Positions 21,113 through 32,600 of a stretch of 40,112 nt of DNA are shown here, piece after piece (the first letter of the stretch is position 1; each line of letters opens with the position of its first letter). This DNA is from Chrysophaeum taylorii. Its lineage: Eukaryota > Sar > Pelagophyceae > Pelagomonadales > Pelagomonadaceae. The stretch covers positions 1-40,112 of the forward strand of contig JAQMWT010000293.1 in assembly GCA_029834535.1 (NCBI GenBank). The letters run 5' to 3'. The position numbers and the translations under genes were made by a program. The notes beneath the pieces were generated by a model that was given only the letters and a program-made list of their open reading frames with translations, had not been told where the DNA came from and did not search any database.

Positions 21113-22783
21113 TTGTTGATCCCCATGCTGTCCATGTTCATTACTCACGCTTCCGAAGAAACCTCTCAGTATTCTTACATTGACGACGGCGCTATCACTT
21201 CCACCCATTTACGCGAAGCTTTAGCCCAGACAAATCTTGAGCGTCCTGGCTGGTTGCAAGCCATCGCCAAAGAATATCATTCCCTCGGTCAGCTTGGTTG
21301 CTGGGATGTTGTTCGCGTTCCTTCGACTTTTTTTCTGGCAACATCTGTACCCTCAAGTGGATCCTCCGCAAGAAGTATGACTCTGGCCGCTTCAAATCGT
21401 ACACGGCTCGCCTCGTTGTCCGCGGTTACACCCAGGTTCACGGCATTGATTATCACGATACATATTCGCCAGTTGCCAACATCGTCACCACCCGCTTCTT
21501 TCTAACTTTTGTTGCTGTTCACGACTGGGATTTGCATAAATTGGATGTCAGCTCCGCTTTTATCCAAGCTCCCATTGACGAAGACATCTGTCTGGCCACC
21601 CGAAGGCTATGCTCCTCGCCAACCCACCGATGGTTCCAAAATCGTTTACAAGCTCCGTCGCTCTTGGTATGGTTGCAAACAAGCTAGTCGTAATTGGTGG
21701 CTTTATTTGGAACGCTTCCTTGTCAATGACTTTGGCTTCGTCCGCGGATCTGGTGACACTTGCAGTTACAAGCTCGTGCTTAATTCTACCGTTGTCCTAC
21801 GTCTCGTTCTTGTCGTTGATGATCTTCTTGTGGCGCACCCTCGTCATTGCCTTGGCCATTACCAAGCCTTCTTCCTCCGTTTCCGAACCTTCACTGACGT
21901 CAACGAGCTTGATCTAACCACTTACGTTGGTCTCCGCATTACGCGTGATCGCCCACGTCGCACGCTCACTATCGACCAATCCCATGCTATCCGTGAAATC
22001 ATTACCGAACATCGCTTCATCAACAGTAAACCAGAACTGACTCCCGCTCCCAAAGGTCTTCATCTTTCTGCGGCTGATTGTCCTGCTCCTGGCTCTCCCG
22101 ATCAGGTCTTCATGGCACACATCCCTTTTCGTCGAATTGTTGGCTGTGTTTTATTTATTTCCGTCATGACTCGCCCTGATATCACTTGGTCCGTCAATCA
22201 GCGTGCGCGTTTTTCACACAATCCTGGTAAACCCCACTGGCACGCTTCATCCCATACCCTTCGTTATCTCAATGGTTCTCAAGATCTTACCCTTGTTCTT
22301 GGTCGCGATTCTACCCTTCGTCTCTGTGGTTATTCCGACTCCAGCTGGGCCGACGACCCTGCTGACCGCCACTCCACTACTGGCTTTTGTTTTCGCCTTG
22401 CTGGCTCTATGATAGCCTACTGCTCCCGCTCGCAGTACTTACTTGCTCGCTCTTCTTTTGAAGCTGAATTGCTCGCTCTTTACGCTGCTACTGCTGAGCT
22501 CTCTTGGCTTCTCAAACTTTTTGATGACTTTGATCTCCCTCGTCACACGGTCCCAATGTATGTTGATAATAGCACCACCGTCACCCAAGTCCGTCTCCAA
22601 TGTCTCACACGGCGCACCCGCCATATTGACATTCGCTTTTACAGTACCGCCGAATATCATCATCGCAACCACATCATTGATCTCAAACACATACCCCGCC
22701 TTGACAATCTTAGCGACATTTTCACCCGCAGTACGGAAGCTCCTTCCTTCCTCCGGCTTCGTGCTCTTTACCTCACTTCGTGA
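21113..22783 (+). pseudogene. Copia reverse transcriptase and RNase H
   Basis: The reverse transcriptase starts with 'LERPGWLQAIAKEYHSL' and loses frame in a T-run (21327-21333). It continues with 'KSYTARLVVRGYTQVHGIDY' and 'VSSAFIQAPIDEDI', then changes frame again near 21600 to 'PPEGYAPRQPTDGSKIVYKL'. The active-site box reads 'LVLVVDDLLVA': both Asp are kept but the usual Tyr is Val. RNase H follows with 'GYSDSSWADD', 'SSFEAELLALYAAT', 'MYVDNSTTV' and 'RRTRHIDIRFY', so its four acidic positions look intact. It ends at TGA 22781-22783, about 180 bp before the 3' repeat. Confidence 0.85.
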
Positions 22784-22960
22784 TCTTCGCCTTGATATCT
22801 CCTGTCTCTTTCTGCCACACTGCCTCTCCTGACGTCTTCCTTCAAGCTTCTCCTCTGTGAGCGTCTCACTTACCCCTTTTTTTTCCTTTTCTTTCTTTTC
22901 CAGCACCTGTGTGAGGACATCACTTACCCCTTTTTCCTTTTCTTTCTTTTCCAGCACCTG

Positions 22961-23050
22961 TGTGGAGGAAGCTATGACACCTACCCCTGCACCACGTATC
23001 CAGTATCCCTACGTCATTCCCTTATCGCTAGAGTAACGCCCCACTCCTGT
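22961..23050 (+). repeat. Putative 3' LTR (or its 3' part) of the Copia element
   Basis: Direct repeat of 17719-17807. It is preceded by a locally duplicated pyrimidine-rich segment of about 50 bp (22866-22915 and 22920-22960, each ending in CCAGCACCTGTGTG). The duplicated pyrimidine segment is the wrong base type for a plus-strand polypurine tract, so the exact 5' border of this LTR is unclear. Confidence 0.6.
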
Positions 23051-23603
23051 ATTTTTTTGTGCCTCTAGGAGGAAAGGACTTACCCTCACTTTATCTTTGA
23101 ACTATTACGTCAGCACCCTGAAAACTAATTAGTCATGATCGGATGTGTCAACGGCTTCGGCCTTGACTGGCGGACCGTTTTCTTGTCGTGTCTCTCTGGC
23201 GACATCAGGATAGTTCCGCGCATATCTCGCTCCCAAACAGGAGATTGATTCTCGAAACAGTCCATCTCAAATCGGCAACCCCGCCCTTCTGTCTCTTGAT
23301 CTTCCTGTCGAGTGGTTTGTCTCTCGAACGACGATCGACCTCCCTGTCGAGTGGTTTGTCTCTCGAACGACGATCGACCTCCCTGTCGAGTGGTTTATCG
23401 CTCGAACGACGCGCGCATCGAAAATTCTGGAGCGAAGGCGGGCGATCGATCGTGCGTGGTGCGAACTCTCCTGGCAAAAAAATCCAGTGGCACAAAAAAA
23501 AAACGGTAGCATAACGGCACGAATAACCCACTTTTTATTGCTTCAAGGGATGTAGACCTTTACCTTTTTCGCTTCGCAACATATGTGGATCTGAGCAAAG
23601 ACG
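23051..23603. other. Upstream flank of gene B
   Basis: No gene seen. It contains a 39-bp tandem repeat (listed separately) and an A-run at 23497-23505. This would hold the promoter of gene B, but I cannot identify a TATA box or initiator with confidence. Confidence 0.5.
23305..23412. repeat. 39-bp tandem repeat, 2.8 copies
   Basis: Units begin with CTGTCGAGTGGTTT at 23305, 23344 and 23383. The first two are identical over 39 bp; the third diverges after CTCGAACGACG. It lies about 200 bp upstream of the proposed start of gene B. Confidence 0.92.
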
Positions 23604-26600
23604 ATGGTGTGGATCTTTATCATCGCGGCGTTGCTCAACAACGTGGCGGGTGAGTTGAACTTTCCTCGCGAGAGTGAGTGGAGCACGCAGGCGAGACCTA
23701 TTCGTATGCGTATGTCGACGAGTTCTGCGCGACGACGTCTTCGAACGCGTCCACCTGCATCAACGGGACCCTGATCGACTTTGAAATGTTCGACACATCC
23801 GGCGACGGCTGGAACGGGGCGTGCTTCACGATGCGCAACGCGGAATGTTCGAGTTGCGAGGTCGAGCAGGGGACACTGTCGGATGGCTATCAAGGGACTC
23901 AGGCCGTGTGCGTGCGTTGCGACGCGCCGGGTTCTTACGTGCTCACGGTGACGGCAGGGGACAATCCCAGCGAGATATCGTGGCAACTGGGGAATTTGGT
24001 TCAGGGCTCTTTCATTACACCAGAATGGACTCCTGGTCAGCACGTTCCTACCGAAATCGAAACCGTCTTCGCTTGCCGGCCGACGACAGCGCCGACCTCG
24101 CTGCCGTCCGTTAACCCCTCGGGCTCGCCAATCAGCACGCCCACGGTGCTGCCGTCGACCAGACCCTCGTTACGCCCGACGCACGCACCGAGTGCGGGCC
24201 CGAAACCATCGCCGACCCCCAAGCCATCCTCGGCGCCGTTGCCTGCTCCGACCGTTAATCCGTCGGGTTCGCCAATCAGCAAGCCGACGGTGCTGCCGTC
24301 GAGCAAGCCCATGTCGTCAAGCCCGACGAAGGCGCCGTCATTAGGTCCATATTCGTATGCGTATGTCGACGAGTTCTGCGCGACGACGTCTTCGAACGCG
24401 TCCACCTGCATCAACGGGACCCTGATCGACTTTGAAATGTTCGACACATCCGGCGACGGCTGGAACGGGGCGTGCTTCACGATCCGCAACGCGGAATGTT
24501 CGAGTTGCGAGGTCGAGCAGGGGACACTGACGGATGGCTATCAAGGGACTCAGGCCGTGTGCGTGCGTTGCGACGCGCCGGGTTCTTACGTGCTCACGGT
24601 GACGGCAGGGGACAATCCCAGCGAGATATCGTGGCAACTGGGGAATTTGGTTCAGGGCTCTTTCATTACACCAGAATGGACTCCTGGTCAGCAAGTTCCT
24701 ACCGAAATCGAAACCGTCTTCGCGTGCCGGCCGACGACAGCGCCGACCTCGCTGCCGTCCGTTAACCCCTCGGGCTCACCAATCAGCACGCCCACGGTGC
24801 TGCCGTCGACCAGGCCCTCGTCACGCCCGACGCACGCACCAACTGCGGGCCCAAGCATTACGCCTAGTGCTGTTCCAACGACGTTTTGCATCGATCTCGG
24901 TGGCTTGGTCGCCTACTTCCCGTTCGAGGACGGTCTCGCCGTCGATTACACTGGCAACGGCCAGACTTGCGTGGTCCGAGGTGCAACAGAAACGACCGAT
25001 CGGCTCGGCGGCTCCGCCGGCGCGCTTCTCTTCAACGGCTCGAGCAACGTGTTCTGCGACGACGCCGCGATCGGCGGGGCCGAACCGCGGACGTATTGCG
25101 CTTGGGCTCGCGCGGACGACTCCTCGGACGACGAGCCATGGTACGCGCTCTTCCATACTGGAGACAAAGTTGCTGGAGGCGCCGATACGTGCTCGAGGTT
25201 CGAGCTGCAGTTCAGCGACGACGATGGAAGCTTATCTTGGGTTGGCAGTGGAGCTTCCAGCTGTGACGAGCAATTCTCAGAGCCTTCGGAGAGAGTGTCG
25301 AATCCCAGTGACTGGCATTTCTTGTGCGTGCGCTTCGACGGCGTTGACGTGTCTATCCATGCCGACGGCGACTTGCTGGTGACGTACACGCCCCCGGAAG
25401 ATGTCGCGACGGGCTCCGACCTTGACTTCATCATCGGGCACGTCGAGGACGTACCTAGCACCGACGCGCTGGGATGGGTTGGTGCGATCGACGACGTCAT
25501 GATCTTTGACACGGCGCTCTCGACAGCAGAAATCGACGAGCTCTACAAACTGACCGAGTCGGATCGCTTCAGTGCCAGGCTCGCTAAATGCAGACCAAGT
25601 CCGGCGCCGACCTCGGTGCCGTCACCAAAGCCAACCTCCGTGCCATCACCAATTCCGACGGGTGATCCCTCGAGCAGTCCTACGTTCGGTCCTACGCGAG
25701 TGCCATCGCCAGCACCGAGCTCTGTGCCATCATTTGCGCCAACGACGTTTTGCATCGATCTCGGTGGCTTGGTCGCCTACTTCCCGTTTGAGGACGGTCT
25801 CGCCGTCGACTACACTGGTAACGGCAAGACTTGCGTGGTCCGAGGTGCAACAGAAACGACCGATCGGCTTGGCGACTCCGCCGGCGCGCTATTCTTCAAC
25901 GGCTCGAGCAACGTGTTCTGCGACGACGCCGCGATCGGCAGGGCCGAACCTCGGACGTATTGTGCTTGGGCTCGCGCGGACGACTCCTCGGACGACGAGC
26001 CATGGTACGCGCTCTTCCATTCAGGAGACGAAGTAGCTGGAGGCAACGATACGTGCTCGAGGTTCGAACTGCAGTTCAGCGACGACGATGGAAGCTTATC
26101 TTGGGTTGGCAGTGGAGCTTTCAGCTGTGACAAGCAATTCTCAGAGCCTTCGGAGAGAGTGCCGAATCCCAGCGACTGGCATTTCCTGTGCGTGCGCTTC
26201 GACGGCGTTGACGTGTCTATCCACGTCGACGGCGACTTGCTGGTGACGTACACGCCCCCGGAAGATGTCGCGACGGGCTCCGACCTTGACTTCATCATCG
26301 GGCACGTCGAGGACGTACCTAGCACCGACGCGCTGGGATGGGTTGGTGCGATCGACGACGTCATGATCTTTGACACGGCGCTCTCGACAGCAGAAATCGA
26401 CGAGCTCTACAAGCTGACCGAGTCGGATCGCTTCAGTGCCAGGCTCGCTAAATGCAGACCAAGTCCGGCGCCGACCTCGGTGCCGTCACCAAAGCCAACC
26501 TCCGTGCCATCACCAATTCCGACGGGTGATCCCTCGAGCAGTCCTACGTTCGGTCCTACGCGAGTGCCATCGCCAGCACCGAGCTCTGTGCCATCATTTT

Positions 26601-29600
26601 CGCCAACGACGTTTTGCATCGATCTCGGTGGCTTGGTCGCCTACTTCCCGTTCGAGGACGGTCTCGCCGTCGACTACACTGGCAACGGCCAGACTTGCGT
26701 GGTCCGAGGTGCGACAGAAACGACCGATCGGATAGGCGACTCCGCCGGCGCGCTTCTCTTCAACGGCTCGAGCAACGTGTTCTGCGACGACGCCGCGATC
26801 GGCGGGGCCGAACCTCGGACGTATTGCGCTTGGGCTCGCGCGGACGACTCCTCGGACGACGAGCCATGGTACGCGCTCTTCCATACTGGAGACAAAGTTG
26901 CTGGAGGCGCCGATACGTGCTCGAGGTTCGAGCTGCAGTTCAGCGACGACGATGGAAGCTTATCTTGGGTTGGCAGTGGAGCTTCCAGCTGTGACGAGCA
27001 ATTCTCAGAGCCTTCGGAGAGAGTGTCGAATCCCAGCGACTGGCATTTCTTGTGCGTGCGCTTCGACGGCGTTGACGTGTCTATCCATGCCGACGGCGAC
27101 TTGCTGGTGACGTACACGCCCCCGGAAGATGTCGCGACGGGCTCCGACCTTGACTTCATAATCGGGCACGTCGAGGACGTGCCAAGCAGCGACGCGCTGG
27201 GATGGGTTGGTGCGATCGACGACGTCATGATCTTTGACACGGCGCTCTCGACAGCAGAAATCGACGAGCTCTACAAGCTGACCGAGTCGGATCGCTTCAG
27301 TGCCAGGCTCGCTAAATGCAGACCAAGTCCGGCGCCGACCTCGTTGCCGACGTCGGCGCCGACTGTCATTCCCACGGGTTATCCGGCAAGCGCACCCACG
27401 GTGCTCCCAACGAACATTCCCTCATCAGTTCCAACTGGTGCTCCATCAACGCGACCGAGCGCGACGCCGACAGCCTTGCCATCGACCGCGTCATCACCGG
27501 TTCCCACCTCGAGTCCTTCGAGTTTGCCGGCGAGCACGCCCTCGTCTGGCCCGACGAGCGCACCGTCTTCTGGCCCTAGCGCGGCGCCGACTACCTTGCC
27601 GAGCTCAATGCCGAGTGGTGCCCCGTCCTCTGGCCCGAGTGCAGCACCGACGGCCTTGCCATTGTCGGTGCCATCGCCGGCTCCGACTGTAAGTCCATCG
27701 AGTTTGCCAGCGAGCACGCCCACGTCGCTGCCGACGAGCACGCCCTCGTCTGGCCCGACGAGCGCGCCGTCTTCTGGCCCTAGCGCGGCGCCGACTGCCT
27801 CGCCGAGCTCAATGCCGAGTGGTGCCCCGTCCTCTGGCCCGAGTGCAGCGCCGACGGCCTTGCCATCGTCGGAGCCATTGCCGGCTCCGACTGTACGGCC
27901 ATCGAGTTTGCCAGCGAGCACGCCCACGTCGCTGCCGACGAGCACGCCCTCGTCTGGCCCGACGAGCGCGCCGTCTTCTGGCCCTAGCGCGGCGCCGACT
28001 GCCTCGCCGAGCTCAATGCCGAGTGGTGCCCCGTCCGCAGGCCCGAGTGCAGCGCCGACGGCCTTGCCATCGTCGGTGCCATTGCCGGCTCCGACTGTAC
28101 GCCCGTCGAGTTTGCCAGCGAGCACGCCCACGTCGCTGCCGACGAGCACGCCCTCGTCTGGCCCGACGAGCGCGCCGTCTTCTGGCCCTAGCGCGGCGCC
28201 GACTGCCTCGCCGAGCTCAATGCCGAGTGGTGCCCCGTCCGCGGGCCCGAGTGCAGCGCCGACGGCCTTGCCATCGTCGGTGCCATTGCCGGCTCCGACT
28301 GTACGGCCATCGAGTTTGCCAGCGAGCACGCCCACGTCGCTGCCGACGAGCACGCCCTCGTCTGGCCCGACGAGCACGCCGTCTTCTGGCCCTAGCGCGG
28401 CGCCGACTGCCTCGCCGAGCTCAATGCCGAGTGGTGCCCCGTCCTCTGGCCCGAGTGCAGCGCCGACGGCCTTGCCATCGTCGGTGCCATTGCCGGCTCC
28501 GACTGTACGGCCATCGAGTTTGCCAGCGAGCACGCCCACGTCGCTGCCGACGAGCACGCCCTCGTCTGGCCCGACGAGCGCGCCGTCTTCTGGCCCTAGC
28601 GCGGCGCCGACTGCCTCGCCGAGCTCAATGCCGAGTGGTGCCCCGTCCGCGGGCCCGAGTGCAGCGCCGACGGCCTTGCCATCGTCGGTGCCATTGCCGG
28701 CTCCGACTGTACGCCCGTCGAGTTTGCCAGCGAGCACGCCCACGTCGCTGCCGACGAGCACGCCCTCGTCTGGCCCGACGAGCGCGCCGTCTTCTGGCCC
28801 TAGCGCGGCGCCGACTGCCTCGCCGAGCTCAATGCCGAGTGGTGCCCCGTCCTCTGGCCCGAGTGCAGCGCCGACGGCCTTGCCATCGTCGGTGCCATTG
28901 CCGGCTCCGACTGTACGCCCGTCGAGTTTGCCAGCGAGCACGCCCTCGTCGCTGCCGACGAGCACGCCCTCGTCTGGCCCGACGAGTGCGCCGTCTTCTG
29001 GCCCTAGCGCGGCGCCGACTGCCTCGCCGAGCTCAATGCCGAGTGGTGCCCCGTCCGCGGGCCCGAGTGCAGCGCCGACGGCCTTGCCATCGTCGGTGCC
29101 ATTGCCGGCTCCGACTGTACGGCCATCGAGTTTGCCAGCGAGCACGCCCACTTCGCTGCCGACGAGCACGCCCTCGTCTGGCCCGACGAGCGCGCCGTCT
29201 TCTGGCCCTAGCGCGGCGCCGACTGCCTCGCCGAGCTCAATGCCGAGTGGTGCCCCGTCCTCTGGCCCGAGTGCAGCGCCGACGGCCTTGCCATCGTCGG
29301 TGCCATTGCCGGCTCCGACTGTACGGCCATCGAGTTTGCCAGCGAGCACGCCCACGTCGCTGCCGACGAGCACGCCCTCGTCTGGCCCGACGAGCGCGCC
29401 GTCTTCTGGCCCTAGCGCGGCGCCGACTGCCTCGCCGAGCTCAATGCCGAGTGGTGCCCCGTCCTCTGGCCCGAGTGCAGCGCCGACGGCCTTGCCATCG
29501 TCGGTGCCATTGCCGGCTCCGACTGTACGCCCGTCGAGTTTGCCAGCGAGCACGCCCACGTCGCTGCCGACGAGCACGCCCTCGTCTGGCCCGACGAGTG

Positions 29601-32600
29601 CGCCGTCTTCTGGCCCTAGCGCGGCGCCGACTGCCTCGCCGAGCTCAATGCCGAGTGGTGCCCCGTCCTCTGGCCCGAGTGCAGCGCCGACGGCCTTGCC
29701 ATCGTCGGAGCCATTGCCGGCTCCGACTGTACGGCCATCGAGTTTGCCAGCGAGCACGCCCACGTCGCTGCCGACGAGCACGCCCTCGTCTGGCCCGACG
29801 AGCGCGCCGTCTTCTGGCCCTAGCGCGGTGCCGACTGCCTCGCCGAGCTCAATGCAGAGTGGTGCCCCGTCCTCTGGCCCGAGTGCAGCACCGACGGCCT
29901 TGCCATTGTCGGTGCCATCGCCGGCTCCGACTGTAAGTCCATCGAGTTTGCCAGCGAGCACGCCCACGTCGCTGCCGACGAGCACGCCCTCGTCTGGCCC
30001 GACGAGCGCGCCGTCTTCTGGCCCTAGCGCGGCGCCGACTGCCTCGCCGAGCTCAATGCCGAGTGGTGCCCCGTCCGCGGGCCCGAGTGCAGCGCCGACG
30101 GCCTTGCCATCGTCGGTGCCATTGCCGGCTCCGACTGTACGCCCGTCGAGTTTGCCAGCTAGCACGCCCACGTCGCTGCCGACGAGCACGCCCTCGTCTG
30201 GCCCGACGAGCGCGCCGTCTTCTGGCCCTAGCGCGGCGCCGACTGCCTCGCCGAGCTCAATGCCGAGTGGTGCCCCGTCCTCTGGCCCGAGTGCAGCGCC
30301 GACGGCCTTGCCATCGTCGGTGCCATTGCCGGCTCCGACTGTACGGCCATCGAGTTTGCCAGCGAGCACGCCCACGTCGCTGCCGACGAGCACGCCCTCG
30401 TCTGGCCCGACGAGCACGCCGTCTTCTGGCCCTAGCGCGGTGCCGACTGCCTTGCCCTCGATTGTTCCAACGCGAGCTCCAAGTCTTAGTCCTTCGGAGT
30501 TGCCTGTTGGTACACCAACTGCTTTGCCGACGAGTAGTCCGACAGTTTCCCCATCCGTTTTCCCATCCCCAGGGCCGAGTGCGCTGCCGACGGTGTCACC
30601 ATCTTATTCTTCGTCACCCGCTCCCACTGCCTGTCCTTCAAACTTGCCTCTCAGCACGCCTACATCACTACCAACAATGTGTCCAACTTCTTTACCAGTT
30701 ACTGCCCCATCTTTTCTACCGAGCTTAGCGCCATCAACGTCTCCAACCTCGGCTTCTTCGCCAGCTCCGAGTGTCAGCCCATCTAGTCATCCTACAATCA
30801 CGTCGACAGCCCTGCCGACAATCATCCCCTCGGCCAACCCAACAAGTGCACCGACCTCTAGACCTAGTTTGATGCCAACTGCCATGCCGACAACATTTTG
30901 CATCGATCTCGGTGGGTTGATCGCCTACTTCCCGTTCGAGGACGGTCTCGCCGTCGATTACACTGGCAACGGCCAGACTTGCGTGGTCCGAGGTGCGACA
31001 GAAACGACCGATCGGCTCGGCGACTCCGCCGGCGCGCTTCTCTTCAACGGCTCGAGCAACGTGTTCTGCGACGACGCCGCGATCGGCGGGGCCGAACCTC
31101 GGACTTATTGTGCTTGGGCTCGCGCGGACGACTCCTCGGACGACGAGCCATGGTACGCGCTCTTTCATTCAGGAGACAAAGTTGCTGGAGGCGCCGATAC
31201 GTGCTCGAGGTTCGAGCTGCAGTTCAGCGACGACGATGGAAGCTTATCTTGGGTTGGCAGTGGAGCTTCCAGCTGTGACGAGCAATTCTCAGAGCCTTCG
31301 GAGAGAGTGTCGAATCCCAGCGACTGGCATTTCCTGTGCGTGCGCTTCGATGGGGTTGACGTGTCTATCCATGCCGACGGCGACTTGCTGGTGACGTACA
31401 CGCCCCCGGAAGATGTCGCGACGGGCTCCGACCTTGACTTCATAATCGGGCACGTCGAGGACGTGCCAAGCACGGACGCGCTGGGATGGGTTGGTGCGAT
31501 CGACGACGTCATGATCTTTGACACGGCGCTCTCGACAGCAGAAATCGACGAGCTCTACAAGCTGACCGAGTCGGATCGCTTCAGTGCCAGGCTCGCTAAA
31601 TGCAGACCAAGTCCGGCGCCGACCTCGGTGCCGTCACCAAAGCCGACGGGTGATCCCTCGAGCAGTCCTACGTTCGTTCCTACGCGAGTGCCATCGCCAG
31701 CACCGAGCTCTGTGCCATCATTTTCGCCAACGACGTTTTGCATCGATCTCGGTGGCTTGGTCGCCTACTTCCCGTTCGAGGACGGTCTCGCCGTCGACTA
31801 CACTGGCAACGGCCAGACTTGCGTGGTCCGAGGTGCGACAGAAACGACCGATCGGCTCGGCGACTCCGCCGGCGCGCTTCTCTTCAACGGCTCGAGCAAC
31901 GTGTTCTGCGACGACGCCGCGATCGGCGGGGCCGAACCTCGGACGTATTGCGCTTGGGCTCGCGCGGACGACTCCTCGGACGACGAGCCATGGTACGCGC
32001 TCTTCCATACTGGAGACGAAGTTGCTGGAGGCGCCGATACGTGCTCGAGGTTCGAGCTGCAGTTCAGCGACGACGATGGAAGCTTATCTTGGGTTGGCAG
32101 TGGAGCTTCCAGCTGTGACGAGCAATTCTCAGGGCCTTCGGAGAGAGTGTCGAATCCCAGCGACTGGCATTTCCTGTGCGTGCGCTTCGACGGGGTTGAC
32201 GTGTCTATCCATGCCGACGGCGACTTGCTGGTGACGTACACCCCCCCTGAAGATGTCGCGACGGGCTCCGACCTTGACTTCATCATCGGGCACGTCGAGG
32301 ACGTGCCAAGCAGCGACGCGCTGGGATGGGTTGGTGCGATCGACGACGTCATGATCTTTGACACGGCGCTCTCGACAGCAGAAATCGACGAGCTCTACAA
32401 GCTGACCGAGTCGGATCGCTTCAGTGCCAGGCTCGCTAAATGCAGACCAAGTCCGGCGCCGACCTCGGTGCCGTCAACAAAGCCGACGGGTGATCCCTCG
32501 AGCAGTCCTACGTTCGTTCCTACGCGAGTGCCATCGCCAGCACCGAGCTCTGTGCCATCATTTTCGCCAACGACGTTTTGCATCGATCTCGGTGGCTTGG

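Larger units (their letters stand above)
17719..23050 (+). mobile_element. Ty1/Copia LTR retrotransposon, largely complete but frame-broken
   Basis: Between two near-identical direct repeats (17719-17807 and 22961-23050) the plus strand encodes, in order, Gag with zinc knuckles, aspartic protease, integrase, reverse transcriptase and RNase H. Integrase before reverse transcriptase defines Copia rather than Gypsy. The polyprotein changes frame in gag (about 18090 and about 18370), before integrase (about 19770, in a C-run), and in reverse transcriptase (about 21330 in a T-run, and about 21600). It also has an in-frame stop at 21080-21082. The short repeats suggest that only part of each LTR is recognisable or that the 5' LTR is truncated by the adjoining hAT-like element. 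Confidence 0.85.

Noticed and set aside
27379..30417. 1012-codon minus-strand frame, and a 705-codon Arg-rich plus-strand frame (27819-29936), in the 204-bp array
   Set aside because: Same cause: the 204-bp unit happens to be stop-free in several frames. Only the Pro/Ser/Thr frame joins to recognisable domains on both sides.
27508..30443. Silica- or biomineral-associated protein based on Ser/Pro richness
   Set aside because: The stalk lacks the Lys-rich motifs typical of silaffins; the composition alone fits a generic glycosylated spacer.
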